Below, one piece after another: positions 33,687-42,356 of a DNA stretch of 64,000 nucleotides. Each line of letters opens with the position of its first letter. The first letter of the stretch is position 1. The position numbers and the translations under genes are program-made. The notes beneath the pieces are model-generated. The model made no database searches and was not told the origin of the DNA. It saw only the letters and a program-made list of their open reading frames with translations. The DNA is from CBDFGS01 sp965247255 (GTDB taxonomy: Bacteria > Chloroflexota > Dehalococcoidia > Lucifugimonadales > CAUZJF01): the NCBI GenBank assembly GCA_965247255.1, contig CBDFGS010000010.1, positions 372,001 to 436,000 of the forward strand, given 5' to 3'.

Positions 33687-35477
33687 ATGTCTGTGAATCC
33701 TAGCCCCATGTTCGACACAATCGAAGCGGATGTCCTTGTGATCGGCGGCGGCGGCGCCGGGTGTCGGGCCGCTATAGAGGCTCATGACCACGGCTCCGCG
33801 GTCTTGATGGCGGTAAAAGGTAAGCTGGGCAACAGCGGCTGCACCCTGAACGTGGGCACCAGCGCAGCGGTGGGTCCGTGGGCTGCCGAGGGCGACTCCG
33901 ACGATGTGTCGTTGCGGGACCTTCTCTCCTATGGCGGCTTTCTCGGCAACCAGGAGCTAGCCAAGACTCTGATCGACGAGAGCATGGACCGCCTTCGAGA
34001 GATGGAGGACTGGGGCATAGGGCTCGAGAGGAACGACGACGGTAGCGTCGTGATCAACAGATCAGGGGGACATTCGTTCGCCCGCAATTTCACGTTCAAA
34101 TCCCTCGTCTCCGGGAGCGAACACGACTACGGCTCCCCGCCCGGCATTGCAATGGTGGACGTTCTCGCCTCGGAGGTGCACAAGCGAGGGATTCGTGTAT
34201 TAGAGGACGTGATGCTCATCGATCTCGTCAAGGCCGGCGGCCGTGTCGTCGGCGCTACGGCCCTCGACTGCGAGGAGAATTCGCTTCTCGTGCTCAAGGC
34301 GGTGTCGACGGTCCTGGCGACCGGGACCTACAGCCAGGTCTTCTCCCCGACGACGGTGTCGGAGTTTGAGACCGGTGACGGACAGGCTGCTGCACTCCGG
34401 GCCGGGGCGGAGCTTATCGCAATGGAGGCTACCCAGTTCGTATCTACAAGCCTGCCCTGCCCTCCCGGTTCCACCTTCCTCAACGCGCGCGGCGAGGAGT
34501 TCCTCACGAAATACGGTATCGAGAGCAACGCGGGCGTACCCAAGGAACCGCTGAGCTACGCTGTATGGAACGAGGTAAGGGCTGGGCGCGGCACGGAACG
34601 TGAGACGGTGTTTGTCGACATGACCGAGCCCCTACGCGACCCTGATGTAGCTGCGAGGTTCCTGCCAAGAATTCGTGAGCATCTGCAAAGCGGCGACGTC
34701 TACTCCAAGTCCGAGCTGCACGGCCTGGACCCGACCAGCAAGCCTATCGAGTCCAGTCCGCGCGCTCACACCACGATCGGGGGTGTGAGGATCAACGAGC
34801 GGTGCGAGACCAACGTACGCGGCCTCTTCGCCGCGGGGGCGGTCGCCGGCGGCGTTTACGGGCTCGCCAGACCGGAGGGGTACACATCGATGATAACGCT
34901 GGTGTTCGGAAGGAGAGCGGGGCTGTTCGCCGCTCAGGAGGCGAAGGAAGGAAGACCGGGTGTGGGTCTGGGCCACGCCTCGGTCCAGGCGAGCCTCGAC
35001 AGGGCCAATGGTCTCATCGGGAGCTCCCAGAGGCCAAAGCCGAGCGACGCCCTGTCCCAGATCAAGTCTGCGATGAGAAGGTACGCCTGGGTCATCAAGA
35101 CTGAGGAAGAACTGGCTCGTGGCATGGAGGAGATCAAGAAAATCGCCTCTTCTACCTCTCAGCTCGCGGCTTCAGACGGCTTCGAGCGGGCGAGAGCGCT
35201 GGAGGTCCACAACCTGCTGACATCGGCGGAGTTGTTGCTAATGGGCAGCATGGAGAGGCAAGAGAGCCGCGGGGCGTTCTTCAGAGAGGACTACCCGGCC
35301 ATCGACGATGCGCGCTGGCTCAAGAACCTCATATACACGAAGGTAGACGGAGACCTTGTACTGAAGACGGCGCCTGTTGCGCTGAAGTACGTTCATCCCC
35401 CACCCAACGGCCAACGCTCCGAGGCCTGGGCTGCCTCGTTGGACCTTAGGGAGGGAACGGCGGGCGCCGGCCGGTAG
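33687..35477 (+). CDS. FAD-binding fumarate-reductase-like flavoprotein
   Basis: 596 residues from ATG 33687; ATG 33708 is also possible and no good ribosome site precedes either. FAD motif V-I-G-G-G-G-A-G-C-R-A-A near 19-30. H-T-T-I-G-G-V with G-L-F-A-A-G-A-V-A-G-G-V-Y-G is the substrate-domain and second FAD motif, and a helical C-terminal domain follows from about 440. This is the SdhA/FrdA/aspartate-oxidase family. No iron-sulfur or membrane-anchor subunit is adjacent, and the flanking genes give no hint of the electron acceptor. Confidence 0.85.
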   Translation: MSVNPSPMFDTIEADVLVIGGGGAGCRAAIEAHDHGSAVLMAVKGKLGNSGCTLNVGTSAAVGPWAAEGDSDDVSLRDLLSYGGFLGNQELAKTLIDESMDRLREMEDWGIGLERNDDGSVVINRSGGHSFARNFTFKSLVSGSEHDYGSPPGIAMVDVLASEVHKRGIRVLEDVMLIDLVKAGGRVVGATALDCEENSLLVLKAVSTVLATGTYSQVFSPTTVSEFETGDGQAAALRAGAELIAMEATQFVSTSLPCPPGSTFLNARGEEFLTKYGIESNAGVPKEPLSYAVWNEVRAGRGTERETVFVDMTEPLRDPDVAARFLPRIREHLQSGDVYSKSELHGLDPTSKPIESSPRAHTTIGGVRINERCETNVRGLFAAGAVAGGVYGLARPEGYTSMITLVFGRRAGLFAAQEAKEGRPGVGLGHASVQASLDRANGLIGSSQRPKPSDALSQIKSAMRRYAWVIKTEEELARGMEEIKKIASSTSQLAASDGFERARALEVHNLLTSAELLLMGSMERQESRGAFFREDYPAIDDARWLKNLIYTKVDGDLVLKTAPVALKYVHPPPNGQRSEAWAASLDLREGTAGAGR

Positions 35478-35523
35478 CGCAGACCACTGGGATTCGCCTA
35501 AAGGGAGCGGCCCGGCGAGCTGG

Positions 35524-36273
35524 CTAGAAGGGCGTCAGCGCGGTGCCCAGCGCGATGTCGGAAATCAGCGCAAGGCCCAGCAACAGGCTAGCCGCACCCG
35601 CGACTCCGGAGACGGCGTGCTTCAATCCCTCGGTCCTACCGCTGAGGGCAAACGGGACACCGAGAATTACCGTGACCACCGCCATCGACAAGACCGTTCC
35701 AAGTCCGAACAAAACGAGGTATCCGATCCCGACCCACAGCGATGGCACCTGGGGGAGCAGCAGCAACATCACCGCGGCGCTACCGGCGAGGCCATGTACG
35801 AACCCCACTGTGTAGGACTTGACACGGAAGAAAGGCCTGCCCGGGTGAAAGAAGCCGTGCGACGTCTCCACCGTGGAGTCCTCGGAAGGGTCGTGAGTGG
35901 CGTGAATGTGGACGTGGGGGCCGCCATCATGACGGTGATCGTGCAGGTGGACCAGCCCTCGCTTCAGGTTCCAGAAGACCTGGACGCCTAATAGCACAAG
36001 CATGGCCCCGACGCCAACCTCGAATATCGGAGCCACAGCTACATAGTGCTCCAGCACGGCCTGCTTGAAGAGCAGGATCACTATCCCGAGGGCGATCAAA
36101 GGGGTGCTGTGCCCGATCCCCCAGGACGCACCAACCCAGATCCCACGCCAGGCACTTCGATACTCGCTGACGATCGTGGACACGGCTACTACGTGGTCCG
36201 CGTCCGTGGCGTGCTTGAGGCCAAGGAGGAAGCCGAGTGTCAGCGCCGCCAGTGCACTTGACTCTACGTCCAT
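35524..36273 (-). CDS. NicO-type nickel/cobalt transporter
   Basis: 249 residues from ATG 36273. The family signature H21-A-T-D-A-D26-H27 in the first helix is present, with six or so membrane segments. A central histidine-rich cytoplasmic loop (H-L-H-D-H-R-H-D-G-G-P-H-V-H-I-H) is probably metal-binding. It imports or moves Ni2+ or Co2+. The gene starts 25 bases after the fur-like gene and shares its promoter, so it is probably repressed by it. Confidence 0.9.
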   Translation of the reverse strand: MDVESSALAALTLGFLLGLKHATDADHVVAVSTIVSEYRSAWRGIWVGASWGIGHSTPLIALGIVILLFKQAVLEHYVAVAPIFEVGVGAMLVLLGVQVFWNLKRGLVHLHDHRHDGGPHVHIHATHDPSEDSTVETSHGFFHPGRPFFRVKSYTVGFVHGLAGSAAVMLLLLPQVPSLWVGIGYLVLFGLGTVLSMAVVTVILGVPFALSGRTEGLKHAVSGVAGAASLLLGLALISDIALGTALTPF

Positions 36274-36298
36274 TATTCGGTGCGCCTTCTTACGCGAT

Positions 36299-36727
36299 TC
36301 ATGCAGCTGCCTCGCAGCCCCGGCAAAGGCCGAAGATCGCGAAGTGGTCGATGTCGGCATGGAACCCGTAATCGTCCAGGATCTCGGTACCCAGGTCCTC
36401 AAGGAACTTGTGGTCGAGGAGCGTCACGCCGTCGCAATTCCTGCAGATGAGGTGGTGGTGCCGGTCTTGCTCGATCCACTCGTACCTATCCTCTCCGCCT
36501 CCCATGTCGGTCTCCGAGACGAGTCTCATCTGCCTGAGCACGCCCAAAGTCCGGTACACCGTGGAGACGTCGATATACGGATAGGTCTCCTTTACCTGCT
36601 CCAGGACTTCCGAGGCGGTAACGTGGCCGCCTGCCTGCCTAACGGCGGTGATCACCATAAGACGCTGGGGCGTGAGTCTTAAACCCGACTCCTTCAGCGC
36701 CTGCATCGTGTCTTCTTCATTTACCAT
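36299..36727 (-). CDS. Fur-family metal-responsive regulator
   Basis: 142 residues from ATG 36727, with AGGAG six bases upstream. A TTG at 36742 would swallow that site. DNA-binding domain at 1-75 (R-L-T-P-Q-R-L-M-V-I, then Y-P-Y-I-D-V-S-T-V-Y-R-T-L). The metal region has H-H-H-L-I-C-R-N-C and a final C-R-G-C, the two CxxC zinc knuckles. Adjacent nicO suggests a nickel sensor (Nur-like), but Fur or Zur activity is not excluded. Confidence 0.92.
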   Translation of the reverse strand: MVNEEDTMQALKESGLRLTPQRLMVITAVRQAGGHVTASEVLEQVKETYPYIDVSTVYRTLGVLRQMRLVSETDMGGGEDRYEWIEQDRHHHLICRNCDGVTLLDHKFLEDLGTEILDDYGFHADIDHFAIFGLCRGCEAAA

Positions 36728-36743
36728 CGATGGCTCCTGCAAC

Positions 36744-36755
36744 TAATGGCAATTA
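36744..36755. promoter_or_regulatory. Candidate operator of the fur-nicO unit
   Basis: TAAT-GGCA-ATTA, a palindrome just downstream of the -10 box, in an otherwise GC-rich region. Its position suits repression by the Fur-like protein encoded next. Confidence 0.4.
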
Positions 36756-36757
36756 AC

Positions 36758-36786
36758 AGAATACGCTAACAGCCATGATGCGTCAA
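36758..36786 (-). promoter_or_regulatory. Promoter of the fur-nicO operon
   Basis: Minus strand TTGACG (36781-36786), 17 bases, TATTCT (36758-36763). The transcript would start at about 36751, inside the palindrome, and carries AGGAG before the ATG. Confidence 0.7.
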
Positions 36787-37069
36787 TACATGAGGGCTGC
36801 GCAGGCCGGCGCGCTCAGACACCCTCAGCTTCCGCATTTGTGGGTGCAAGTCGGTAAATACGAAAGATATTTCCTGATTGCTTTGACATGAAATGATATG
36901 TCGGCATCTATGTATCTCTCTACGAAACAAGTCATGAAAAGTACGTCATCTTGACAGAACCGTTACGGCCCAGGTATTCTCGGAAACTAAGTGTGACGTT
37001 TCTCAACAAACGAACGATCGCCCACCAGTAGGGTAAGGGAATCAGGGGAAGAGGGATCGGGAGTCTACA
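36787..37069. other. AT-rich divergent intergenic region (fur / GNAT-kinase)
   Basis: About 280 bases, clearly more AT-rich than neighbouring genes. It holds two TTGACA hexamers on the plus strand (36883 and 36951), a GACAT-N8-ATGTC inverted repeat (36885-36902) over the first, and the promoter described at 36951-36980. No reading frame. Confidence 0.5.
36951..36980 (+). promoter_or_regulatory. Promoter of the GNAT-kinase fusion gene
   Basis: TTGACA (36951-36956), 18 bases, TATTCT (36975-36980). The leader would be about 80 nt. Confidence 0.6.
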
Positions 37070-38350
37070 ATGCTTCCTGAAGTACAGCTGAAGCAGGTGT
37101 CCAGGGACGACGTAGACCGCGTCGCCTGGTGGCTGGAGGACGATGAGGTGTCTTCCAGATGGTTCGGGCACCATGGGTGCGGCGACCCGGTGCACCGCGG
37201 CTACGATCCCCTGCACATGATCGAGGCGCCTGAATCGGAGTGGGACCGCGTCTTCGGGGACCCCCGCCGCCTTGTGTTCTCGGTCTATAGCGAAAAAGAC
37301 CATATCGGCGAATGCCAGCTCGTCCCGGAGGCCAACGGCGGCGCCGAGCTGTTGCTCCTCATCGGGCGTAAGGACCTCTGGCACCACGGATACGGCACCG
37401 CGGCCGTCATGGCCGTGATGGAACGCGTTTTCGGTGAGCTACAGCTCGACCGTGTCTGGGTCCGCGTCCCTGAGGAAAACTCCCCCGCGCTAGGCCTCTT
37501 CGAGAAGCTGGGGTTCGCTCGAGAGGATACCAGCGCGGTGTGCCGACGACCGGACGGCGGCGCGCTCACTAAGGCCACGTTGGCTATGGATACGGCGACC
37601 TTCGTGTCTCGATGGGGCAGCTCCAACCAGCATCAGTCTGGGCCTGTCGTGACCGTCAATGGACTGGCAGGCAGCGGGGCCGAAGACTTGGGGCGAAGGA
37701 TCGCCCGCATGTCGGGCCGCCGTTTCGTCGACGCCGAGATATCCGAACGCGTCTGCCAAAGGCTAAGCTCTGGGTCCGCCGAGATAGCGGGCTTCGAGTC
37801 CGGCTACCGTTCGTTGTGGACCCGCCTGCTGAATGCTCTCGTTGTTCCCATGGAATGGTCGGTGACCTACGACGCTGGTTACCAATGGTTTACGTCCGAG
37901 ACCCTAACCGAAGAGGGCCTGGGCCTATCTGACCGAATTACGAAAAAGCGCTACGTAGAGGCTCTGGCGAGTGCCGTGAGGCGATTCGCCGCAGAAGGTA
38001 AGGTGGTCCTCCACGGCCACGGAAGCCAACTCTTCGCGCCCCGGCATCTCGACTCCTTCAACGTGTTCGTCTATGCCCCTCCGGCCCTCCGAGCCCAGCG
38101 CATTTCGTCGGAGTACGGCTGGAGCACTCACGAAGCCGAACGATGGCTGAAGAAAGCGGATAGCGACGCGCTGTCGATCTTCAGCAGCTTGCTGGGCGCC
38201 GACATGCAAGACGAAGGCCTGTACGACCTTGTCGTTAATCTAGACCGGGTTCCAGAAGACGCGGCGGCACACACCGTAGTCAAAGCAGTCAGTACCCAGG
38301 CGAGTGAACCGAGCCCGGCCAATCGACTCCAGCCGGCGCTCGCCTCTTAG
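37070..38350 (+). CDS. GNAT acetyltransferase fused to a cytidylate-kinase-like domain
   Basis: 426 residues. Residues 1-170 are a GNAT domain with the acetyl-CoA loop L-W-H-H-G-Y-G-T-A-A and N-S-P-A-L-G-L-F-E-K-L-G-F. From about 187 a nucleoside-kinase-like domain starts (V-T-V-N-G-L-A-G-S-G-A-E-D-L-G-R-R-I-A), with a P-loop lacking the usual G-K-S/T but similar to cytidylate-kinase-like proteins of the AAK/Cmk2 group. An R-A-Q-R-I-S-S lid and a helical end follow. Joint role unknown. Divergent from fur. Confidence 0.8.
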   Translation: MLPEVQLKQVSRDDVDRVAWWLEDDEVSSRWFGHHGCGDPVHRGYDPLHMIEAPESEWDRVFGDPRRLVFSVYSEKDHIGECQLVPEANGGAELLLLIGRKDLWHHGYGTAAVMAVMERVFGELQLDRVWVRVPEENSPALGLFEKLGFAREDTSAVCRRPDGGALTKATLAMDTATFVSRWGSSNQHQSGPVVTVNGLAGSGAEDLGRRIARMSGRRFVDAEISERVCQRLSSGSAEIAGFESGYRSLWTRLLNALVVPMEWSVTYDAGYQWFTSETLTEEGLGLSDRITKKRYVEALASAVRRFAAEGKVVLHGHGSQLFAPRHLDSFNVFVYAPPALRAQRISSEYGWSTHEAERWLKKADSDALSIFSSLLGADMQDEGLYDLVVNLDRVPEDAAAHTVVKAVSTQASEPSPANRLQPALAS

Positions 38351-38850
38351 AGGTCGGTCGGCCCCACACCCCTCCCCCCGGCTGCGTTCCACGGCTTGCA
38401 CTAGAACTCGCTACGCGGGGGCTCTGGTTCGACAGGCCTGTCCTGAGCGACGCCGACGGGCTCACCACGACCTAGCTTCAACCTCACTGTTCGTCCTGAG
38501 CAGCCTACGTCCGCAAGGCGGACCAAACGTATGAAAGTAACTATATCCAAACGTCGCCGGGGTTGGTGCTGCGCACTGTTGCTGCGCCCTGGGCGGGCCT
38601 CTCGAAACTCCTGAACGAGAGCCGTTAGGGGAGATAGAGGATTGTTGAGCGGCCCGCGGCAAATCCCCCTTAATCCCCCTTTTCGAAAAGGGGGAGACAG
38701 GGCTGGCCTCTCCAGACTCTCGGAAACGAGCAATTACTTGAGAGCCCGTCGAAGGGGCAGTACGACTAGAGCGACACTTCTTGTGCAAAGCCGCGTTCCA
38801 GCGAGTATCCTCCTGAGACGCCTACCGGCAGCTCGCGGTACCATTCTAGG
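38351..38850. other. 500-base gene-free region with repeat debris
   Basis: It holds degenerate fragments of common intergenic repeats (CGACAGGCCTGTCCTGAGC, TTCGTCCTGAGCAGCC) and the 22-base palindrome at 38674. A 110-residue minus-strand reading frame across 38401-38733 consists of translated repeats and was not called. No promoter is convincing for rsmE, except a TACCAT six bases before its ATG. Confidence 0.5.
38674..38695. repeat. Palindrome CCCCCTTTT / AAAAGGGGG
   Basis: A perfect 22-base palindrome, preceded by a partial direct copy of its left arm (AATCCCCCTT at 38662-38671). It resembles a widely distributed intergenic repeat and is distinct from the GGGCGGGTTT family. Confidence 0.75.
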
Positions 38851-39600
38851 ATGCACTCCTTCTTCGTTGATCCCAGCTCTATTGCCGGGCAGCGCGTTAC
38901 GCTGCCCGGCGCTGTCGCCCACCAGGTCGCCAGAGTGCTGCGGCTGGCGCCTGGAGCCCTGATCAAGGTGCTCGACGGAGATGGCTGGGAGTACACCGTG
39001 CAACTGGACCGGGTCGGCGCGACGCTTGTCACCGGCGAGGTGAAAGCGAAGAGATACAGCGAAGGGGAGCCCCTCATTGCGGTCACGCTCTACCAGGCGG
39101 TCCTCAAGTCTGACCGGTTCGAATTCGTCTTGCAGAAAGGGACCGAGCTTGGTGTCTCCCGCTTCGTGCCCGTATTGTGCGAGAGGTCCGTTCCACAGGG
39201 AAACCGTGAGGGCTGGGCCGAGAAGCGCGGTCAGCGCTGGCGCAAGATCATCCGGGAGGCCGCGGAGCAGTCGGGCCGCGGGCAGGCCCCCCAGCTCGAC
39301 CCTGCCATGAATTTCAAGGACGCCTGCGAGAATGTCGACGGCGTCGGCCTGATCCCCTGGGAGGAAGAACGCGAGACGAGCCTCAAAGAAGCCCTGCAAG
39401 CCTCGAGCCCTCTCGTCGACTCATCCACGAGTCTCAGCGTGTTCATCGGCCCGGAGGGCGGCTTCACCAACGAGGAAATCGACTACGCCACCTCTAACGG
39501 AATCGTGCCGGTTACCCTCGGCAACCGCGTCCTGCGCGCCGAGACCGCAGCCGTGACCACGGTAGCCGCAGTCATGTACCAGTTCGGCGAGCTCGGTTAG
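38851..39600 (+). CDS. rsmE: 16S rRNA (uracil-1498-N3)-methyltransferase RsmE
   Basis: 249 residues. An N-terminal PUA-like domain (H-S-F-F-V near the start, V-A-H-Q-V-A-R-V-L-R) is followed by the SPOUT knot with Q-K-G-T-E-L-G-V, I-G-P-E-G-G-F-T-N-E-E and L-G-N-R-V-L-R-A-E-T-A. It methylates U1498 of 16S rRNA. Convergent with the RNA methylase gene; the 55-base gap has only a weak GGGGC/GCCCC hairpin. Confidence 0.96.
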   Translation: MHSFFVDPSSIAGQRVTLPGAVAHQVARVLRLAPGALIKVLDGDGWEYTVQLDRVGATLVTGEVKAKRYSEGEPLIAVTLYQAVLKSDRFEFVLQKGTELGVSRFVPVLCERSVPQGNREGWAEKRGQRWRKIIREAAEQSGRGQAPQLDPAMNFKDACENVDGVGLIPWEEERETSLKEALQASSPLVDSSTSLSVFIGPEGGFTNEEIDYATSNGIVPVTLGNRVLRAETAAVTTVAAVMYQFGELG

Positions 39601-39655
39601 CCCGTCTAGGGGCAACCTCCGAATCGCCCCCAAAGTCAGGCCAGGGCCAGCCGGC

Positions 39656-40708
39656 TCAACTGTCGCTGTGGAATACAATGGCGGCCGGTTGGCCCAGCAC
39701 TAGCACGTTCTTGGTCCTCAGGCCTAAGGGGCCGGCGATCTCCCTCGCCTGGTCCCGTGAGGCGAGCAGCGTGACTCGCTCCGGCTTCAGTGGCGAACGC
39801 TCGATGAAGTTCAGAAGGGTCTCCGTTGGCGCTCTCTGAAAACGCACGCCGAAGGGGATATTGGAGACTAGCCGCGCGTTCTCCGGCAACGCGCCCGGAT
39901 CGAAATCGTCGAACGAGGAGTTGAAAAGCGAGACGCCAGGTCCCTTCAGCGCTGCTTTGGCAATTCGATAGGCGTCCTTGTCTACCTCCAGACCGATACA
40001 TGACCCGCAACCAAATCGCCGCCTCGCCGCGTTCAATATCGTTCCCGTCCCCATGAAGGGGTCGAAAACAGTGTCATCAGGGCTCACCCCAGACAAAGCA
40101 AGAAGCCCACAGGCCAGGTGGTCCCTCAGCGAGCCCGGGATACCGTCGTCCTTTCTGTTGAGATTGCTGTAGCGCTGTAGCCCAAGGAACGCCGACTGCC
40201 GGTCGGCCTTGCAGTAGAAGCGGAGTCCTTGCTGTGAAGTCCGCCTCCATCGGGGGAAGGCCTCGCTAAGCGCGTCTTCCAAGAAGGCGTCCAGCGCCTG
40301 GCGGCGGATCGACGTGCGTCCGTAGACTTCGGTAGTGATCGAGTAACGGCGCCGCGGAGCATTCGGCACCTCAGAGAGGCGCCGCAGGACCGCCTCCTTT
40401 AGCGTCGCCGGTTTGAAGCTCATTTGCAGCCCGCTAGAAGCGTCGCCGTCTCGTCTCATCCCCGCCGTAAGCAAGCACATGAAGACGCCGGCGGGCGTCG
40501 TGAGGTTGTTGGCCAGCGAAGGACTGTCGCCCACTACGACCGAAGAGTCCCGGTGGTAGAACGACGCGTAGTCGTTTACACCCAGCCGGCGAAGCTCTGC
40601 GAGGGTCGCGAACGCCCAGCCAGGCTGGGTAGGAAGGAATATCCGCTCGTCATCGCCGTTCGACTGCGGACTCGCCTGGGGTGCACGCCGCTGGCTTCTC
40701 GACGGCAT
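39656..40708 (-). CDS. Putative RNA guanine-N2 methyltransferase (UPF0020 / THUMPD3-like)
   Basis: 350 residues. The C-terminal Rossmann domain has V-F-D-P-F-M-G-T-G-T-I-L-N-A-A near 217-232. The catalytic motif is N-I-P-F-G rather than the D/N-P-P-Y of most N-methylases, reminiscent of THUMPD2/3 and Trm14 (xxPFG). The N-terminal 180 residues may be a diverged THUMP-like RNA-binding domain but I cannot confirm it. Last gene of der-plsY-gpsA-methylase, two bases from gpsA. Substrate could be tRNA or rRNA. Confidence 0.75.
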   Translation of the reverse strand: MPSRSQRRAPQASPQSNGDDERIFLPTQPGWAFATLAELRRLGVNDYASFYHRDSSVVVGDSPSLANNLTTPAGVFMCLLTAGMRRDGDASSGLQMSFKPATLKEAVLRRLSEVPNAPRRRYSITTEVYGRTSIRRQALDAFLEDALSEAFPRWRRTSQQGLRFYCKADRQSAFLGLQRYSNLNRKDDGIPGSLRDHLACGLLALSGVSPDDTVFDPFMGTGTILNAARRRFGCGSCIGLEVDKDAYRIAKAALKGPGVSLFNSSFDDFDPGALPENARLVSNIPFGVRFQRAPTETLLNFIERSPLKPERVTLLASRDQAREIAGPLGLRTKNVLVLGQPAAIVFHSDS

Positions 40709-40709
40709 G

Positions 40710-41708
40710 CTACTCGCCGCTGGGTGCGCGGCCCATCAGCTCAGAGATCGCCTGGTCAATCGCCATTCCGTTGAACAGCACATTGTATGTGGCCTCTGTG
40801 ATAGGCATCTCGACGCCCAGTCCTGAGGCGAGCGTCATGGCCGCCGACGTCGTATCCACGCCCTCGGCGACGTGCATCATGCCGCCCCGAATCTCCGCCA
40901 GGGTTTTGCCCTCGGCGAGGGCCTCGCCGACCTGATGGTTGCGGCTTAGCGGGCTTGAGCATGTGGCGATCAGATCGCCCATCCCGGCGAGGCCGGCCAG
41001 CGTCATCGCTTGACCTCCCGCGGCGAGAGCTAGCCTGGTAATCTCCGCGAGGCCTCGCGTAATAAACGCGGCCTTGGCGTTGTCGCCGATGCCGAGGCCG
41101 TCACAGATTCCCGAGCCCAGCGCTATTATGTTCTTCAGCGCCCCCCCAAGCTCCACCCCGACGATGTCCGTGTTCGTGTAGACGCGAAACCGAGGCGTGG
41201 TCAACAAGGACTGCGCAGTCTTGGCGGCATCTTCGTTCGGCGCACCGATGACCGTCGAGGATATTTTTCCTCGGATCACCTCGCCGGCCAGATTGGGCCC
41301 CGATAAAGCGCATACGTGTTCAGCGAAAAAGTCCGGAAGCTCCTCCATCACGACCTGGCTCATCCTCTTGCCTGTGTCCACTTCAAGGCCCTTCGTGGCG
41401 CTGACCAGTACCGTCGATTCGGGGAGAGCATCGCGAACGGCGCGAACGTTGGCCCTTATAGAGATGGATGGGACGGCGATAATCGCGAGGTCGGCATCCT
41501 CGAGCGCTTCCGAGACGGATGACGTGACCGTCAACTGAGCGGGAAAGGGCGCTCCGGGCAGTAGCCTCGAATTCTCTCCTGAGGCGCGGAGCCGTGCGGC
41601 TTCTTGCTCGGTACGAGCCCAGAGGCGCACGTCGAGCCCGTGTTGTGCGGATATGATAGCCAGGGTGGTACCCCAGCTTGTGGTGCCGACGACCGCGAGC
41701 TTGGCCAT
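40710..41708 (-). CDS. gpsA: Glycerol-3-phosphate dehydrogenase [NAD(P)+]
   Basis: 332 residues. The N-terminal motif V-V-G-T-T-S-W-G-T-T-L-A is a slightly altered Rossmann signature (the family usually has G-x-G-x-W-G-T-A). S-A-T-K-G-L-E, L-S-G-P-N-L-A-G-E-V and A-L-K-N-I-I-A-L-G-S-G are typical. It makes sn-glycerol-3-phosphate for phospholipid synthesis, the substrate of PlsY encoded just upstream in the same operon. Confidence 0.95.
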   Translation of the reverse strand: MAKLAVVGTTSWGTTLAIISAQHGLDVRLWARTEQEAARLRASGENSRLLPGAPFPAQLTVTSSVSEALEDADLAIIAVPSISIRANVRAVRDALPESTVLVSATKGLEVDTGKRMSQVVMEELPDFFAEHVCALSGPNLAGEVIRGKISSTVIGAPNEDAAKTAQSLLTTPRFRVYTNTDIVGVELGGALKNIIALGSGICDGLGIGDNAKAAFITRGLAEITRLALAAGGQAMTLAGLAGMGDLIATCSSPLSRNHQVGEALAEGKTLAEIRGGMMHVAEGVDTTSAAMTLASGLGVEMPITEATYNVLFNGMAIDQAISELMGRAPSGE

Positions 41709-41717
41709 CGCCGGAAT

Positions 41718-42356
41718 CTACCCCGCTCCACCCTCGGCGCGGCTCACGACCTCCACCGACTGGCCGAACTTCCGCTCCTCCCCTTTGAAGAGCCTCATGA
41801 TGTTTTCCCGGTGTCGGGCCACGATCATAGGCGTTCCGACCAAGCCGAACCAGATGTACTCCTGGGCCGCTTTTCCGGTTAGAGAGAAGGCTATGAGCAG
41901 TGCAACTCCCGCTACCGCCCCGACCAGTGAGCCCACGGAAACGTAGCGCCACAACGCGATGAGGACCACACCGATACCGCCGCCTATGACCCCGGCCACC
42001 GGTGACATTGCGATCAGCCCACCCCAGCCCGGCGCCGTTCCCTTTCCCCCTCTGAAACCGATGAATACGGGCCAGATGTGTCCCGTTAGCGTCGCAGTCG
42101 CAGCAGCCGCCTCGACGCCCGGTGACTCCGTCAAGAGCCTCGCCAGCAGGACCGCTACGGCCGATTTGCCCATATCCAGCAGCAGCACCACCGCCCCGGC
42201 CTTGGTCCCGATGGTCCTCGCGACGTTTGTACTGCCTGTGCTCCCGCTGCCGTATTCGCGTACGTCGACCCGTTTGAGCACCTTGCCGGCGAGCAGCCCA
42301 AACGGCACCGAGCCTACCAGGTAGCCTGCGGCGCCAAATATCAGATAGTCGATCAC
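41718..42356 (-). CDS. plsY: Glycerol-3-phosphate acyltransferase PlsY
   Basis: 212 residues with five membrane helices. Signature segments are G-S-V-P-F-G, G-S-G-S-T-G-S-T-N-V-A-R-T-I-G and G-F-R-G-G-K-G-T-A-P-G-W-G. It transfers acyl groups from acyl-phosphate to glycerol-3-phosphate. The start overlaps the der stop by four bases; gpsA follows by nine. Confidence 0.95.
   Translation of the reverse strand: MIDYLIFGAAGYLVGSVPFGLLAGKVLKRVDVREYGSGSTGSTNVARTIGTKAGAVVLLLDMGKSAVAVLLARLLTESPGVEAAAATATLTGHIWPVFIGFRGGKGTAPGWGGLIAMSPVAGVIGGGIGVVLIALWRYVSVGSLVGAVAGVALLIAFSLTGKAAQEYIWFGLVGTPMIVARHRENIMRLFKGEERKFGQSVEVVSRAEGGAG

Noticed and set aside
36744..36786. Classical Streptomyces-type Nur box
   Set aside because: TTGC repeats occur but with the wrong spacing; only the TAAT-GGCA-ATTA palindrome is reported.
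38401..38733. 110-residue minus-strand reading frame in the repeat region
   Set aside because: Its sequence is the translation of palindromic intergenic repeats, with no ribosome site and no family likeness.
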